Origin: Acinetobacter sp. WU_MDCI_Axc73
GTDB taxonomy: Bacteria > Pseudomonadota > Gammaproteobacteria > Pseudomonadales > Moraxellaceae
Assembly: GCF_025562455.1 (NCBI RefSeq)
Contig: NZ_JAHPRO010000011.1
Span: 1 to 64,000, forward strand
Length of the DNA stretch: 64,000 nucleotides
Direction: 5' to 3'
Position 1 is the first letter of the stretch. Every line of letters begins with the position of its first letter. Positions 37,791 through 46,980 of the stretch are shown here, piece by piece. Below the pieces are notes generated by a model that saw nothing but the letters and a program-made list of their open reading frames with translations, did no database searches and had not been told where the DNA came from. The translations under genes were made by a program, and so were the position numbers.

Positions 37791-38642
37791 ATGACTGCTT
37801 ACAATCTGAAGTTAAAACGTGTTTGTGATTATATTCAGCAACATTTGGATGATTCACTTAATTTACAAGGTTTAAGTGAGGTTGCTGGGCTTTCAAGATT
37901 TCATTTTCATCGCATATTTTATGCACATATGGGAATGAATGTCATGAAATATACACAGATGCTGCGCCTCAGGCGAGCTTCTTTTCAGCTTGTATTTAAG
38001 CAAGAATATAAAATTATTGATATTGCATTAGATGCAGGTTTTGATAGTCCTGAAGCATTTGCAAGAGCATTTAAACGTTCATTTGATCAAACTCCACGTG
38101 CTTTTCGCGCTGAACCAAATTGGCAAAACTGGCACAAGAAGTTTGTTTATTTCACCCCAGAAAGTGAGTTAGAAATGAACGTCAATATAATTGAACGCCC
38201 TGTTGAGAAAATTGCATATATTTCTCATCTTGGTTCACCTGAAAAAGTATTCGAAAGTGCGGCTAAGTTTATTAGTTGGCGAAAAAAAACAGGATTATCT
38301 CCTGTTGCAACGTCTGCAACATATGGCATTCCTTTTTCCGATCCAGAACAAACGCCAGAGCAAGCATTTCGTTTTGATATCGCAGGTTCTATAACCAAAC
38401 CGATTGAAAAGAATGAAGATGGCGTTGAAATGGGGGAAATCCCTGCTGGTCGCTTTGCCGTGATCAGGCATTTAGGCAGTCATGATCGTATACGAGATAG
38501 CGTTTATTTTCTATTTCGTAACTGGTTGCCAGAGCATCAAGAAGAAGCAGGGGATTTTCCTGTATTCTTTCAATATCATAACTTTGTTCATGAAGTGAAT
38601 GAGGCTGATCTGGTGACTGATATTTATCTGCTATTAAAATGA
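37791..38642 (+). CDS. AraC-family regulator with GyrI-like ligand domain
   Basis: A 283-residue protein. The N-terminal double helix-turn-helix of AraC/XylS type (about 1-105: LNLQGLSEVAGLSRFHFHRIFYAHMGMN, IIDIALDAGFDSPEAFARAFKRSF) is joined to a GyrI-like small-molecule-binding domain (about 125-283, with VRHLG-like AVIRHLGSHDRIRDS). This order is that of the Rob/SoxS-like multidrug-responsive regulators. Target genes are not evident locally. Confidence 0.87.
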   Translation: MTAYNLKLKRVCDYIQQHLDDSLNLQGLSEVAGLSRFHFHRIFYAHMGMNVMKYTQMLRLRRASFQLVFKQEYKIIDIALDAGFDSPEAFARAFKRSFDQTPRAFRAEPNWQNWHKKFVYFTPESELEMNVNIIERPVEKIAYISHLGSPEKVFESAAKFISWRKKTGLSPVATSATYGIPFSDPEQTPEQAFRFDIAGSITKPIEKNEDGVEMGEIPAGRFAVIRHLGSHDRIRDSVYFLFRNWLPEHQEEAGDFPVFFQYHNFVHEVNEADLVTDIYLLLK

Positions 38643-38646
38643 CAAT

Positions 38647-38677
38647 AAAAGAGATGATGAAAGGTCATCTCTTTTAT
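38647..38677. terminator. Bidirectional terminator
   Basis: AAAAGAGATGA (38647-38657) pairs perfectly with TCATCTCTTTT (38665-38675) between the convergent AraC-family and AAA-ATPase genes. Confidence 0.85.
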
Positions 38678-39396
38678 TCAGTATTCATCATATCTTTTAA
38701 AAAACCACCCTTCGAATTTAAAATTTCTTTATACATGTAATAGATGTGACTATCTACAAAGTTAATTTCTCGGTGATTATTCTCAGTAATCTGGATGAGT
38801 TGGATATCAGGAATGAGCATTAAAATGGGAGAGTGCGTTGCAATAATAAACTGAGCGCCTAACTGGCTTAATTGCAAAATTTTTTCAACAAAATTGATTT
38901 GATTGCTAATAGACAGTGCCGATTCAGGCTCATCTAGAATATATAAGCCACCTTCGCGAAAGCGATTTTCATACAAAGCACGCATGGCTTGCCCATGTGA
39001 TAACGTATGTAAATCTCGTCCCCCATAATACATACGAATGGGGGCACCCGCTTCAGGATCTTTATCTAGCTCACGCATTTCGGTCAAAAAGTTATAATAA
39101 GTTTCTGAGCGATAGAAAAAGACATCTTTTATGCGCTGAGTTGTTTTAGATATACGTACATGCTGAGCATAATCAAAATGAGTATCTTCAGTTTTAAAGT
39201 TAAAATTTGCTGAACCACCTTCAGGTGGACAGCCAAATTTGAGTGCTAAACATTCAAGTAAAGTTGACTTTCCAGAACCATTTTCACCAGTAATGATCGT
39301 AATATTTTTTCTGAATTGCATTGGATATAAATGCAAAAATGGAAAATCATCGGGGATTGAATTCAGTAGCTCAACTTTACTCAATAAGACAGACAT
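38674..39396 (-). CDS. Lone AAA/ABC-type ATPase (RecF/SMC-like)
   Basis: A 240-residue soluble ATPase from ATG 39396 (MSVLLSKVELLN); a start four codons upstream is possible. Walker A is GENGSGKSTLLE (about 35-46), the ABC signature-like LSHGQAM about 135, Walker B LYILDEPESALS and the switch His in IATHSPILM. There is no membrane partner or nuclease next to it, so it is not a transporter. Similar single-domain proteins are annotated as AAA-family ATPases of unknown role. Confidence 0.75.
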   Translation of the reverse strand: MSVLLSKVELLNSIPDDFPFLHLYPMQFRKNITIITGENGSGKSTLLECLALKFGCPPEGGSANFNFKTEDTHFDYAQHVRISKTTQRIKDVFFYRSETYYNFLTEMRELDKDPEAGAPIRMYYGGRDLHTLSHGQAMRALYENRFREGGLYILDEPESALSISNQINFVEKILQLSQLGAQFIIATHSPILMLIPDIQLIQITENNHREINFVDSHIYYMYKEILNSKGGFLKDMMNTE

Positions 39397-39471
39397 GATG
39401 GGTCTCACGGTTTATTTTCGATGCGCACAACTTCATTAAAAAACCATCTAAATGGTAGCATCATTGCTAAG

Positions 39472-40293
39472 TTAATCATCCGAAATCAATTCAATACAAG
39501 CATATTGCTTAATTAAGTTGGCGTCCATCATATGGATATAATCCATAAACATTGTATTAAAGCTACCCACCGTTTGTGCCTGATCGTAAGCGAGTTTTCC
39601 TGCGATAGCGAAATGTATGTGTGCAGCGATTGTGGCAATATGAACAGGAGCAACAGCACAATAAGCCGCAATGAGTGCACCTAAAGCGCAGCCTGTTGCG
39701 GTAATTTTAGGTTGCAAATGACTACCACCACGAATTTTAACAATACAGGTCATGGCATTGGATAGAATATAGTCATTTTCACCAGATATGGCGACACAAC
39801 TGGTTTTGTCCAATAAACTTTGGGCTAGCTGAAACATATCATCACTTTTTAAAGTACTGTCAACGCCTTTACTTTGAGTCAAACTACCAGCTAGGGTACT
39901 TATTTCAGAAGCATTGCCTCGAACTACAGAGGGATGATAGTGCAACAGCTCATCGACCATATCGCTGCGCCATTTTAAAATAGGCCCATAGCCGACAGGG
40001 TCAAGTACCCACGGAATTTGATACTGATGTGCTGTTTTTACAGAAACTTGCATAGCCTGCATTTGTTCGGTGGTTGGTGTTCCTAGGTTAATGCTGAGTG
40101 CAGCACTAATTTGAGTAAAACTTTCAGCTTCAAAAGGGTTATCAATCATCGCAGGTGATGCGCCTGCTGCGAGCAATACATTGGCTGCATAATTCGCTGC
40201 CACACTATTGGTAATACATTGTACTAAAGGTGTTTGCTGCTGTAATTTTTCCCATGCATCCACGACATAATCAATAATATTGGATGAATTCAT
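39472..40293 (-). CDS. thiM: Hydroxyethylthiazole kinase
   Basis: Phosphorylates 4-methyl-5-(2-hydroxyethyl)thiazole in thiamine salvage. Ribokinase-like fold: TPLVQCITNSV at the N-terminus, WVLDPVGYG (about 108), and the catalytic Cys/anion hole TATGCALGALIAAY (about 207-220). The start at 40293 (MNSSNIID) is 5 nt after GGGGGAAAC; the frame is open to 40308. No thiD or thiE adjoins and no TPP riboswitch is visible upstream. It follows the zinc-ribbon protein gene by about 30 bp and may be cotranscribed. Confidence 0.92.
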   Translation of the reverse strand: MNSSNIIDYVVDAWEKLQQQTPLVQCITNSVAANYAANVLLAAGASPAMIDNPFEAESFTQISAALSINLGTPTTEQMQAMQVSVKTAHQYQIPWVLDPVGYGPILKWRSDMVDELLHYHPSVVRGNASEISTLAGSLTQSKGVDSTLKSDDMFQLAQSLLDKTSCVAISGENDYILSNAMTCIVKIRGGSHLQPKITATGCALGALIAAYCAVAPVHIATIAAHIHFAIAGKLAYDQAQTVGSFNTMFMDYIHMMDANLIKQYACIELISDD

Positions 40294-40324
40294 GTTTCCC
40301 CCCGCCATTCAACATTGATAAGAA

Positions 40325-41482
40325 TTATTGCGTAAAATAATGATCCTGATGTTTGCAATTACGACAGATTAAGGACACATAATTGGTGGCATCATAATCT
40401 ACCTCTAGGTCATTTGATCCGCAGTACATACAGCGCTTGATCGAGTAAAAATTGATACGCGGTTCGATTTTTCTCCATGCTCGCCAAATCGGTTGCATAA
40501 AAATATTTTCATCATAAGAGAGAAATCGAAATAAAAAAATCTGACTCATTTTACTCAAAGGAAGGTTGATTGGGCGCGGTAGTGTTGATGTTTCCCACTT
40601 TTCATTCAGTGAACGCTCACGATATTGTTCTAATGTTTTCTTTAATATATTGGTATTAATGAAGTTTTCATTGCGTAGCTGCAAAGCTTTTTGGGTGTGT
40701 AAATACTCAAGTGCGGTCTGGATCAAATAGTAAATTTGACCCACAGCCAAGCTATCCAGCAAACGATAACAAAATTGCTGAAAGCTGCGATTACCTGCAA
40801 TTTGTATGCCCCACGTACGGCAGTACATTTGCATAAACTGAATAATTTCTTGATAAAGCACTAAAAATAAAACATCTTTAACTTCATCGGAAGTTTTATA
40901 GGGAATGCCTTGGCTTAAGTTTTCGTAAAACCAATAACGTAATTGTTGGGCGATACTAAACAAACTGGGTTCACTGTAACCATCTAAACGGACGCTTAAA
41001 TAATAAATTTGCTGATCGTCTTGAGGATTTTTAGGAGCCAAAATACCCAATTTAATCAACTCTTTGAGTAAGCCATATTGAAATAAATAATTTGGGCTAA
41101 TGTATTCGTATTTGACCCGATCCCAATAAATATATTCATCATGTGGCAGATTATCCTGAATTCGATCATCGAGTAGGGCTAAAAGAAAAAGCTTATGTAA
41201 TAAACTTAAGTGTTCCAAATTATAGATGATGTCATCTTTCATTTTATTTTTGCGCTGCTCTTGTTGCAGAGTAGCCTGCATCATTTTTTTGCGCTGTTTG
41301 GTGCAACTTGCACAATGACAGACCATTTTTGCATCAGTAAATACTTGGTGCTGACAATGGCTGCATTCATGAAAGTGAATGTCCTGATCGAATTGATCAG
41401 CTTCCACAAAATACATCGCTGCCTGACATAAAGGGCAAAGTGTACTTTCATCAAGCTGTTTTTTCAGAATATTCAGAGTCAT
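40325..41482 (-). CDS. Protein of unknown function with N- and C-terminal zinc ribbons
   Basis: A 385-residue protein with no family I recognise. The N-terminus has three Cys pairs (CPLC about 17, CSHC about 38, CHCASC about 55) and the C-terminus another ribbon (CMYCGSN about 346, CRNC about 375). Between them lie about 260 residues of mostly helical, aromatic-rich sequence (WYENLSQGIPYKTSDEVKD, FMQMYCRTWGIQIAG). No membrane segment or signal peptide. Zinc ribbons at both ends suggest a nucleic-acid or protein adaptor. It lies directly upstream of thiM on the same strand. Lineage-restricted unknown gene. Confidence 0.7.
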   Translation of the reverse strand: MTLNILKKQLDESTLCPLCQAAMYFVEADQFDQDIHFHECSHCQHQVFTDAKMVCHCASCTKQRKKMMQATLQQEQRKNKMKDDIIYNLEHLSLLHKLFLLALLDDRIQDNLPHDEYIYWDRVKYEYISPNYLFQYGLLKELIKLGILAPKNPQDDQQIYYLSVRLDGYSEPSLFSIAQQLRYWFYENLSQGIPYKTSDEVKDVLFLVLYQEIIQFMQMYCRTWGIQIAGNRSFQQFCYRLLDSLAVGQIYYLIQTALEYLHTQKALQLRNENFINTNILKKTLEQYRERSLNEKWETSTLPRPINLPLSKMSQIFLFRFLSYDENIFMQPIWRAWRKIEPRINFYSIKRCMYCGSNDLEVDYDATNYVSLICRNCKHQDHYFTQ

Positions 41483-41582
41483 ACCTTGATGGAGTTAGAT
41501 TAAAAACAAGATTATAACGTGCCAGCATAAGCTTGGTCAGTTGAAACTTAAATAATATTGATAAAGCAATGTTTATAAAAGC

Positions 41583-41616
41583 AAAAAGCCTAAACAGATT
41601 TGGTTTAGGCTTTTTT
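41583..41616. terminator. Terminator downstream of the 85-aa gene
   Basis: AAAAAGCCTAAAC (41583-41595) pairs perfectly with GTTTAGGCTTTTT (41603-41615). It lies after the minus-strand 85-aa gene. Confidence 0.85.
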
Positions 41617-41632
41617 CCTGAAGGCTTAAATC

Positions 41633-41890
41633 TTAAACAGGGCAAGGTAAAGACTCATCATGCTGTCCTAACTTTTTAGCAGCAATGAGTGCTTTCACTT
41701 TCTTGCTTGGTAGTTTTTCTTTACCCAGCGCATCATAAGTGTTGATGATACTGGTCACATCCTGTGCCTGAATATCTATACCCTCGGCACTCATAAATAC
41801 GGCAATCACGTTATGAGTAACGCCTGCACTATGTAAATCATGAATGGCTTTGATATTTTCAGCGCGGTATAAGTGTTGAGTTAATTCCAT
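41633..41890 (-). CDS. Small hypothetical protein (85 aa)
   Basis: Begins MELTQHLYRAENIKAIHDLH. A mixed charged, helical protein that looks like a compact helix-turn-helix-sized domain (AGVTHNVIAVFMSAEGIDIQAQDVTSIIN), but I cannot name a family. The ribosome-binding site AGAGGTGA is good, and its own terminator follows. No membrane segment. Separate transcript between the zinc-ribbon protein and pepN. Confidence 0.65.
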   Translation of the reverse strand: MELTQHLYRAENIKAIHDLHSAGVTHNVIAVFMSAEGIDIQAQDVTSIINTYDALGKEKLPSKKVKALIAAKKLGQHDESLPCPV

Positions 41891-42278
41891 CTTATGTCAC
41901 CTCTCGGCTATTTTGTGTATAGCATAGACTGTTTTTTTATTTTGACTAATGACGTCATTTAAGACAAAGCAAAAAACGTGCAAAAACTGTAAGCAGTTTA
42001 GAAAAAAAGTAATTCGACGTAATCTGTGCAAGCTCATGTGTAGATTTTTGATTGATCTGTAACCAGTGAGATGGCTGCTGAAAGGAAGACGTGAGGTTGT
42101 TACATAAGAGATGAAGCAATATCAATAATTTTAAGTCTTGGGGAATTGAAAAATCAATGCGTTACACCCATGTAAATTTTAACGTGAAACAACACAGATA
42201 CTTCTCAGTTGGCGTATGATCAGAGTCATACACAATAAATACTGATACCACGATATACGTGGCGACATAGGAAAATAT
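41891..42278. other. Intergenic region upstream of pepN
   Basis: About 390 AT-rich bases between divergent genes. Near pepN, CCACG (42248-42252) and CGTGG (42258-42262) form a small hairpin about 15 nt before the start codon. Nothing else is recognised. Confidence 0.35.
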
Positions 42279-44885
42279 ATGAATATTGCGGCGAATCCAC
42301 AGGTTCAGACAGATCAAACGGTATATCTTAAAGATTATCAGAAACCTGCATTTTTAGTGCAGTCGATTAATCTTGACATTCAGGTCCATGATGATCGCAC
42401 CATTGTAGACGCAACCTTAGTTATGAAACGTCAAGCTGATGGGGATTTGGTGTTATTGGGTCGTGATTTAGAATTGAAATCGATTGAATTAAATGGACAA
42501 CGTTTAGAAGCTGATCAGTATCAACTAGATTCTGAGCAGTTGGTGATTCGAAACGCACCTGATGATGTAATTCTCAATACACAAGTCATTATTCATCCTG
42601 AAAGCAATACGCAACTCGAAGGTTTATATAAAGCGGGTGATTTATTTGTCACCCAAAATGAACCAGAAGGATTTCGTAAAATTACCTATTATCCAGACCG
42701 CCCGGATGTATTGGCTGAATTTACCACACGTGTTGAAGCAGATAAAAAATATCCTGTATTGTTAGCGAATGGTAACTTATTGGAAACTGGTGAAGTGGGT
42801 GAGAATCGTCATTTTGCAATTTGGCAAGACCCAACTAAAAAACCAAGTTATCTATTTGCCTGTGTGATTGGCGATTTGGCTGTGTTAAAGGATCGTTACA
42901 CCACTTCAGAAGGTCGTGATGTTGCACTTGAAATTTATGCGATCGAAAAAGATATTCCAAAATGTCATATTGCCATGGAAGCCTTAAAACATTCGATGCG
43001 TTGGGATGAAGAACACTATGGTCGTGCTTACGATCTGGATAATTACATGATCGTTGCGGTCAGCCAGTTCAACATGGGCGCGATGGAAAATAAAGGGCTC
43101 AATATTTTTAATACTTCATGTGTATTGGCAGATGAAGAATACACCACAGATGCTGCGATTATGCGAGTTCAGTCTGTTATTGCACACGAATATTTCCATA
43201 ACTGGACAGGTAATCGTATTACTTGCCGTGACTGGTTTCAACTCTGTTTAAAAGAAGGCTTAACTGTATTTCGTGATCAGTCTTTTTCAGAAGATTTACA
43301 ATCGGCTGCGGTACAACGCATCGATGATGTTGCAGTGTTGAAAGCACATCAATTTCCTGAGGATGCAGGTCCATTATCGCATCCACCGCGCCCTGATCAT
43401 TTTGTCGAAATCAATAATTTCTATACTGCCACCGTCTATGAAAAGGGTGCAGAAATTAACCGCATGATGTCAACTCTACTTGGAAAAGAAAAATTCCGTA
43501 AAGGGACCGATGAATATTTCCGCCGTTATGATGGTCAAGCCGTTACAGTTGAAGACTGGGTGGATGCATTATCATCAGGTTCAGGCATAGATTTATCGAA
43601 CTTTCTGACATGGTATAACCAGCCAGGTACGCCAAAACTGGAAGTTCAAGGCGAATATGATGCTCAAAAACAAACCTATCGGTTGAACTTTAAACAAAAT
43701 CTAAAAGCACATCCGAAATATCCAAATCTAAAAGCAGTGCCAATTCCTGTCGCGCTTGCATTATTTAATGCTAAAACAGGTCAACAATATACGCTTCATT
43801 CTTCAGACTTATTTGTCGATGCTGTTCAGGATGGGGTTTATCTATTTGATCAAGATGAGGCCAGCATTGAATTCACGCAGGTCACAGAGCAACCAGTAGT
43901 GTCTTTGTTGCGTAATTTTTCTGCACCTGTGAACTTGGAATTTGACTATAGCGATGATGAGTTGGCATTTCTGATTCAGCATGAAACCAGTGGTTTTAAT
44001 CAATGGCAAGCCAGTCAAACTTTGCTTGAACGGATTTTGCTTAAAGATCATGATGTTCAACCGTATATTCAAGCCATTAAAAATGCGCTACCTGATTTAG
44101 TGCGTAAAGATCCGTTACTCGCTTCGCGTTTATTTGATGTGCCAACAGAAGGATATTTGGGAAGTCGTATTGATCATGACTATCAACCAGAAGTCGTGCA
44201 GGAAAAACGTAACTCAGTTCTGGAAACATTAGCACGTGAATTAAGTAATTTCTGGAAAGAAACTTATTTGTCACTTGATCCATCTTTGCAAAATGACTTT
44301 TCTCAAGCAATGGGTGAGCGTGCTTTAAAAAATATCATGCTGAGTATGATGGCACGTCAGGGTGATGACAGCGCATTTGAATTGGCTTACAATCAATATA
44401 TACAGACCCATAATATGTCAGAGCGTATGGGAGCATTGCGTGTATTGGTCTGGAATGATGCACCACAAGCACAGCAAGCTTTGGCTGATTTCTATGATCG
44501 TTATAAGGATGAAGCTTTATCGCTTGATCAGTGGTTTATGGTACAGGCAGCCAATCCAAATGCAACCGCAGAGACCATTCATGCTTTAACACAACATCCT
44601 GATTATGATTTGGGCACACCTAATCGAGTAAGAGCAGTCAGTGGTGGATTAAGTAATAATCCTGTCAATGCATGGAGTTTTGGTGTTGAACATTATATTG
44701 GGCTGGCAGAATATTTTGATGGGAAAAATCCAATCTTAGGTTCGCGTTTATTACAGGTATTGTCACGTTGGTATACTTTGGCTGAACCTCAGCGTAGTCA
44801 TGTGCAAGACGCCTTAAAAGCTTTGCAGTCTCGTGTGAAGTCGAAAAATGTCACTGAAACCTTAAATAGTATTTTAAGTGTTTAA
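42279..44885 (+). CDS. pepN: Aminopeptidase N (M1 metallopeptidase)
   Basis: Cytosolic zinc aminopeptidase that clips N-terminal residues from peptides. The exopeptidase motif GAMENKGLN is near residue 267. The zinc site HEXXH-X18-E gives His303, Glu304, His307 and Glu326, and the catalytic Tyr region is in NNFYTATVYEKGAEI. 868 aa and the four-domain E. coli-type layout are normal. Monocistronic, with a large inverted repeat (44896-44906 with 44934-44944) after the stop. Confidence 0.96.
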   Translation: MNIAANPQVQTDQTVYLKDYQKPAFLVQSINLDIQVHDDRTIVDATLVMKRQADGDLVLLGRDLELKSIELNGQRLEADQYQLDSEQLVIRNAPDDVILNTQVIIHPESNTQLEGLYKAGDLFVTQNEPEGFRKITYYPDRPDVLAEFTTRVEADKKYPVLLANGNLLETGEVGENRHFAIWQDPTKKPSYLFACVIGDLAVLKDRYTTSEGRDVALEIYAIEKDIPKCHIAMEALKHSMRWDEEHYGRAYDLDNYMIVAVSQFNMGAMENKGLNIFNTSCVLADEEYTTDAAIMRVQSVIAHEYFHNWTGNRITCRDWFQLCLKEGLTVFRDQSFSEDLQSAAVQRIDDVAVLKAHQFPEDAGPLSHPPRPDHFVEINNFYTATVYEKGAEINRMMSTLLGKEKFRKGTDEYFRRYDGQAVTVEDWVDALSSGSGIDLSNFLTWYNQPGTPKLEVQGEYDAQKQTYRLNFKQNLKAHPKYPNLKAVPIPVALALFNAKTGQQYTLHSSDLFVDAVQDGVYLFDQDEASIEFTQVTEQPVVSLLRNFSAPVNLEFDYSDDELAFLIQHETSGFNQWQASQTLLERILLKDHDVQPYIQAIKNALPDLVRKDPLLASRLFDVPTEGYLGSRIDHDYQPEVVQEKRNSVLETLARELSNFWKETYLSLDPSLQNDFSQAMGERALKNIMLSMMARQGDDSAFELAYNQYIQTHNMSERMGALRVLVWNDAPQAQQALADFYDRYKDEALSLDQWFMVQAANPNATAETIHALTQHPDYDLGTPNRVRAVSGGLSNNPVNAWSFGVEHYIGLAEYFDGKNPILGSRLLQVLSRWYTLAEPQRSHVQDALKALQSRVKSKNVTETLNSILSV

Positions 44886-45097
44886 TTGAAATGATCTGCT
44901 GCATAATTCACTAAGTCGAGTTATGTACTAAAGTTATGCAGCAGACTACTGCTTTACCTGAAAAGTGAAAGAATGTTTACCTATAAAGAAGATTTCTAAT
45001 GACGTTTGATCGTTTTACTATGGAAGTCAATTTATAAGCGCATTATTTTAAACTTTGGTGGTATCATGTTGCCAACTTATGCATGACTGCGTGTGTG

Positions 45098-45442
45098 ATG
45101 TCTCATCTCTCAAAATATGTTCAAAGTATTCTATATCCAGAGCAGCCTTCGGAACATCTGGTGGTGAATAAAGATGAAAAAATAAAACAATGGTTTGATG
45201 GTGATATTCAAGTTATAGGGAAAATGTCGCTTTTTCAGTTTGAAAATGGCATTACGATTCGCAAAATTGAAGAACATGATGCAACAGCCATTGAAATAGA
45301 AGCTTGTCGTGAGCAGTGGATCAGCTATGAAGTTGTCGATCATCAACATCGATCTGGGCATATCACCCCTAAGCGCATTCAGTTTAATTCGACATGTCGA
45401 GAAGCATTCTGGCTTAAATATTTTCAAGACGAAAACGTTTAA
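45098..45442 (+). CDS. Hypothetical protein (114 aa)
   Basis: Begins MSHLSKYVQSILYPEQPSE from ATG 45098; the frame is open five codons further up. Soluble, acidic, with a central EIEACREQWISYEVVD stretch. No family recognised, and no signal peptide or membrane segment. It is followed by a strong bidirectional terminator shared with the UspA gene. Confidence 0.6.
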   Translation: MSHLSKYVQSILYPEQPSEHLVVNKDEKIKQWFDGDIQVIGKMSLFQFENGITIRKIEEHDATAIEIEACREQWISYEVVDHQHRSGHITPKRIQFNSTCREAFWLKYFQDENV

Positions 45443-45444
45443 AC

Positions 45445-45472
45445 AAAAAAAACCGCTTAAGCGGTTTTTTTT
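45445..45472. terminator. Bidirectional terminator
   Basis: A 28-nt palindrome, A-rich ...AACCGC (to 45456) with GCGGTT... (from 45461) and runs of A and T on either side, between the 114-aa gene and the UspA-family gene. Confidence 0.9.
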
Positions 45473-45489
45473 GTTAAGGCTTTTGCTTA

Positions 45490-45933
45490 TTAAGCTTTCA
45501 CGATCAAAACAGGGATGAGACTTTCAGCAAGCACTTTTTGTGCAACGCTACCCAACACTAATTTTTTTAAACCTGAACGACCATGAGAACCCATAATAAT
45601 GAGATCCGCATTAACCTCATCTGCAATATTCAAGATTCCTACCGCTGTAGGCTCTTCTCTAATAATTTTCGTATTTGTTTCAATTTCATTTGCGCTAAAA
45701 ATATCACTGATTTTTTGTAAATGCGCTTCAGCACTTTTTTCAGCTTCAAACAAATGTTCCGTGACCGCGGGTGCAACCTTATAAAAATCGACACCAACGA
45801 AAGGGTCAACGGCAACCACACTCATTATAGTTACACTGCTATTAAATGCTTTCGCAACATCTATAGCATGTTTCACTGCTGCATCTGAAAGAGGTGAGTC
45901 ATCGACTGGAACCAAGATACGATGATAAGACAT
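45490..45933 (-). CDS. Universal stress protein (UspA family)
   Basis: A 147-residue single-domain Usp protein. The N-terminal strand RILVPVDDSPLSDAA and the C-terminal ATP-binding motif GSHGRSGLKKLVLGSVAQKVL (G-2x-G-9x-G-S type) mark an ATP-binding member. It helps survival in stasis and oxidative or metabolic stress in the cytosol. AGAGGAAATATT precedes the ATG. Single gene. Confidence 0.92.
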   Translation of the reverse strand: MSYHRILVPVDDSPLSDAAVKHAIDVAKAFNSSVTIMSVVAVDPFVGVDFYKVAPAVTEHLFEAEKSAEAHLQKISDIFSANEIETNTKIIREEPTAVGILNIADEVNADLIIMGSHGRSGLKKLVLGSVAQKVLAESLIPVLIVKA

Positions 45934-46212
45934 AATATTTCCTCTTAATTTATTGTTTCTAAAAAATTTTTATGCTTTTAGGCTAACACAGTATGACAAG
46001 ATTGTGTTTCTAAAATTATTATTATTTGTATAGACTTATAAGACAAGACTTATGACTTTTTAAAAATTTTTAAATGGTCTGTTCTTTTTGCATAAATAGT
46101 ATGCACGATGATAACGTTGCACGTTTCGTCTTTTACTTTTTTCGATTAGCATAAATAATGGATAGTGTTTAATTAACAAATACTGGCTTGATAACAACAA
46201 TGAGAGGAAAAA

Positions 46213-46656
46213 ATGTCTTATAAATACGAATACGCAGGTTTTTGGATACGTTGTGGCGCTTCAATTATTGATACGCTTATTATGATGTTAGCCATTATAC
46301 CTTCAGCATGGATTTTTTATCAGGGGAATTATGATCTAATTTTTTCTACTGGTTTGGCTGATCAAAAAGCTTCGCTATGGTTTGATATTCTAGTCAATTA
46401 TATTTTTCCTTTTTTATATACCATTTTATTTTGGTTGTATTTGGGAGGAACGCCTGGAAAGCGTTTGATGCGCTTAAAGGTGTTAGATGAAAAAACGGGT
46501 CATAAACTGACTTTGGGACAGTCGATAATTCGTTATATCGGATATATACCATCTACCTTGGTTTTTATGCTCGGATTCATCTGGATTGCATTTGATTCAA
46601 AAAAACAGGGCTGGCACGATAAAATGGCAAAAACAGTCGTGGTCAAAGAGCTTTAA
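46213..46656 (+). CDS. RDD-family membrane protein
   Basis: A 147-residue protein with the RDD pattern: YAGFWIRCGASIIDTLIM (Arg, Asp, Asp region), two central membrane helices, then GGTPGKRLMRLKVLDEKTG and a C-terminal QGWHDKMAKTVVV. Function of the family is not settled; some members are Na+(Li+)/H+ antiporters or protect from osmotic stress. GAGAGGAAAAA precedes the ATG. It ends about 60 bp before the promoter of the mgtA operon. Confidence 0.88.
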   Translation: MSYKYEYAGFWIRCGASIIDTLIMMLAIIPSAWIFYQGNYDLIFSTGLADQKASLWFDILVNYIFPFLYTILFWLYLGGTPGKRLMRLKVLDEKTGHKLTLGQSIIRYIGYIPSTLVFMLGFIWIAFDSKKQGWHDKMAKTVVVKEL

Positions 46657-46719
46657 TTAATTCAGATGATGTTTTTGCAATAATTGTATTCTATCTGTAA
46701 AAAGTTGAGCTAAAAAGAC

Positions 46720-46747
46720 TTGTAAATTAAGAAAATCTAAATATAAT
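46720..46747 (+). promoter_or_regulatory. Predicted sigma-70 promoter of the mgtA operon
   Basis: TTGTAA (46720-46725), 16-nt spacer, TATAAT (46742-46747). Transcription would start near 46754, about 227 nt before the first start codon. Confidence 0.6.
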
Positions 46748-46753
46748 ACAGCC

Positions 46754-46980
46754 AAATTTAATATGAGGAGACCCTAAGTGGGAAGTTGTTCGAGGTTATG
46801 CTGTAAATTGGTTATGCATACGGTCATCTGAGCAAGAAAAGTCACTACTTAGGGGCGGCTATCTTGCAATGAGATAGTTTGTCATCACATTTATATTCAT
46901 ATCTATATTGAATCACGCTGAATTTTTATTCGAGCGTAATACTGCCTGCTTAGGCTCCTTCCAAAATGTGGGAGAAGCCA
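46754..46980 (+). ncRNA. Candidate riboswitch-like structured 5' leader of the mgtA operon
   Basis: Three pairings stand out. (1) CCCTAAGT (46772-46779) with ACTTAGGG (46847-46854), an 8-bp long-range stem enclosing about 67 nt with further small hairpins. (2) GGCTCCTTCC (46953-46962) with GGGAGAAGCC (46970-46979), 9 of 10 pairs, which buries the Shine-Dalgarno GGAG of the next gene. (3) GAGGAG and CCTAAG (46765-46770, 46773-46778) with CTTAGGCTCCTT (46949-46960), 12 pairs with a 2-nt bulge, which excludes both (1) and (2). CTATCT/AGATAG (46859-46864, 46872-46877) is another small hairpin. This is the layout of a translational switch. The ligand is inferred to be Mg2+ or another divalent ion from the genes. 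Not assignable by eye to a known riboswitch class. Confidence 0.5.

Noticed and set aside
35634..39396. Helicase and lone ATPase as a phage-defence island
   Set aside because: The genes between them are ordinary (CHMI, AraC) and no nuclease, toxin or methylase is present, so no system can be supported.
39472..40320. TPP riboswitch upstream of thiM
   Set aside because: The upstream sequence is coding for the zinc-ribbon protein and no CUGAGA/ACCUGA-type core is seen.
46741..46980. Assignment of the mgtA leader to the M-box (ykoK) or yybP-ykoY riboswitch
   Set aside because: The conserved core strings of either family (for example GUUAGGUGAGG or GGGGAGUAGC) are not present in the right order by eye, so it is left as an unassigned leader.
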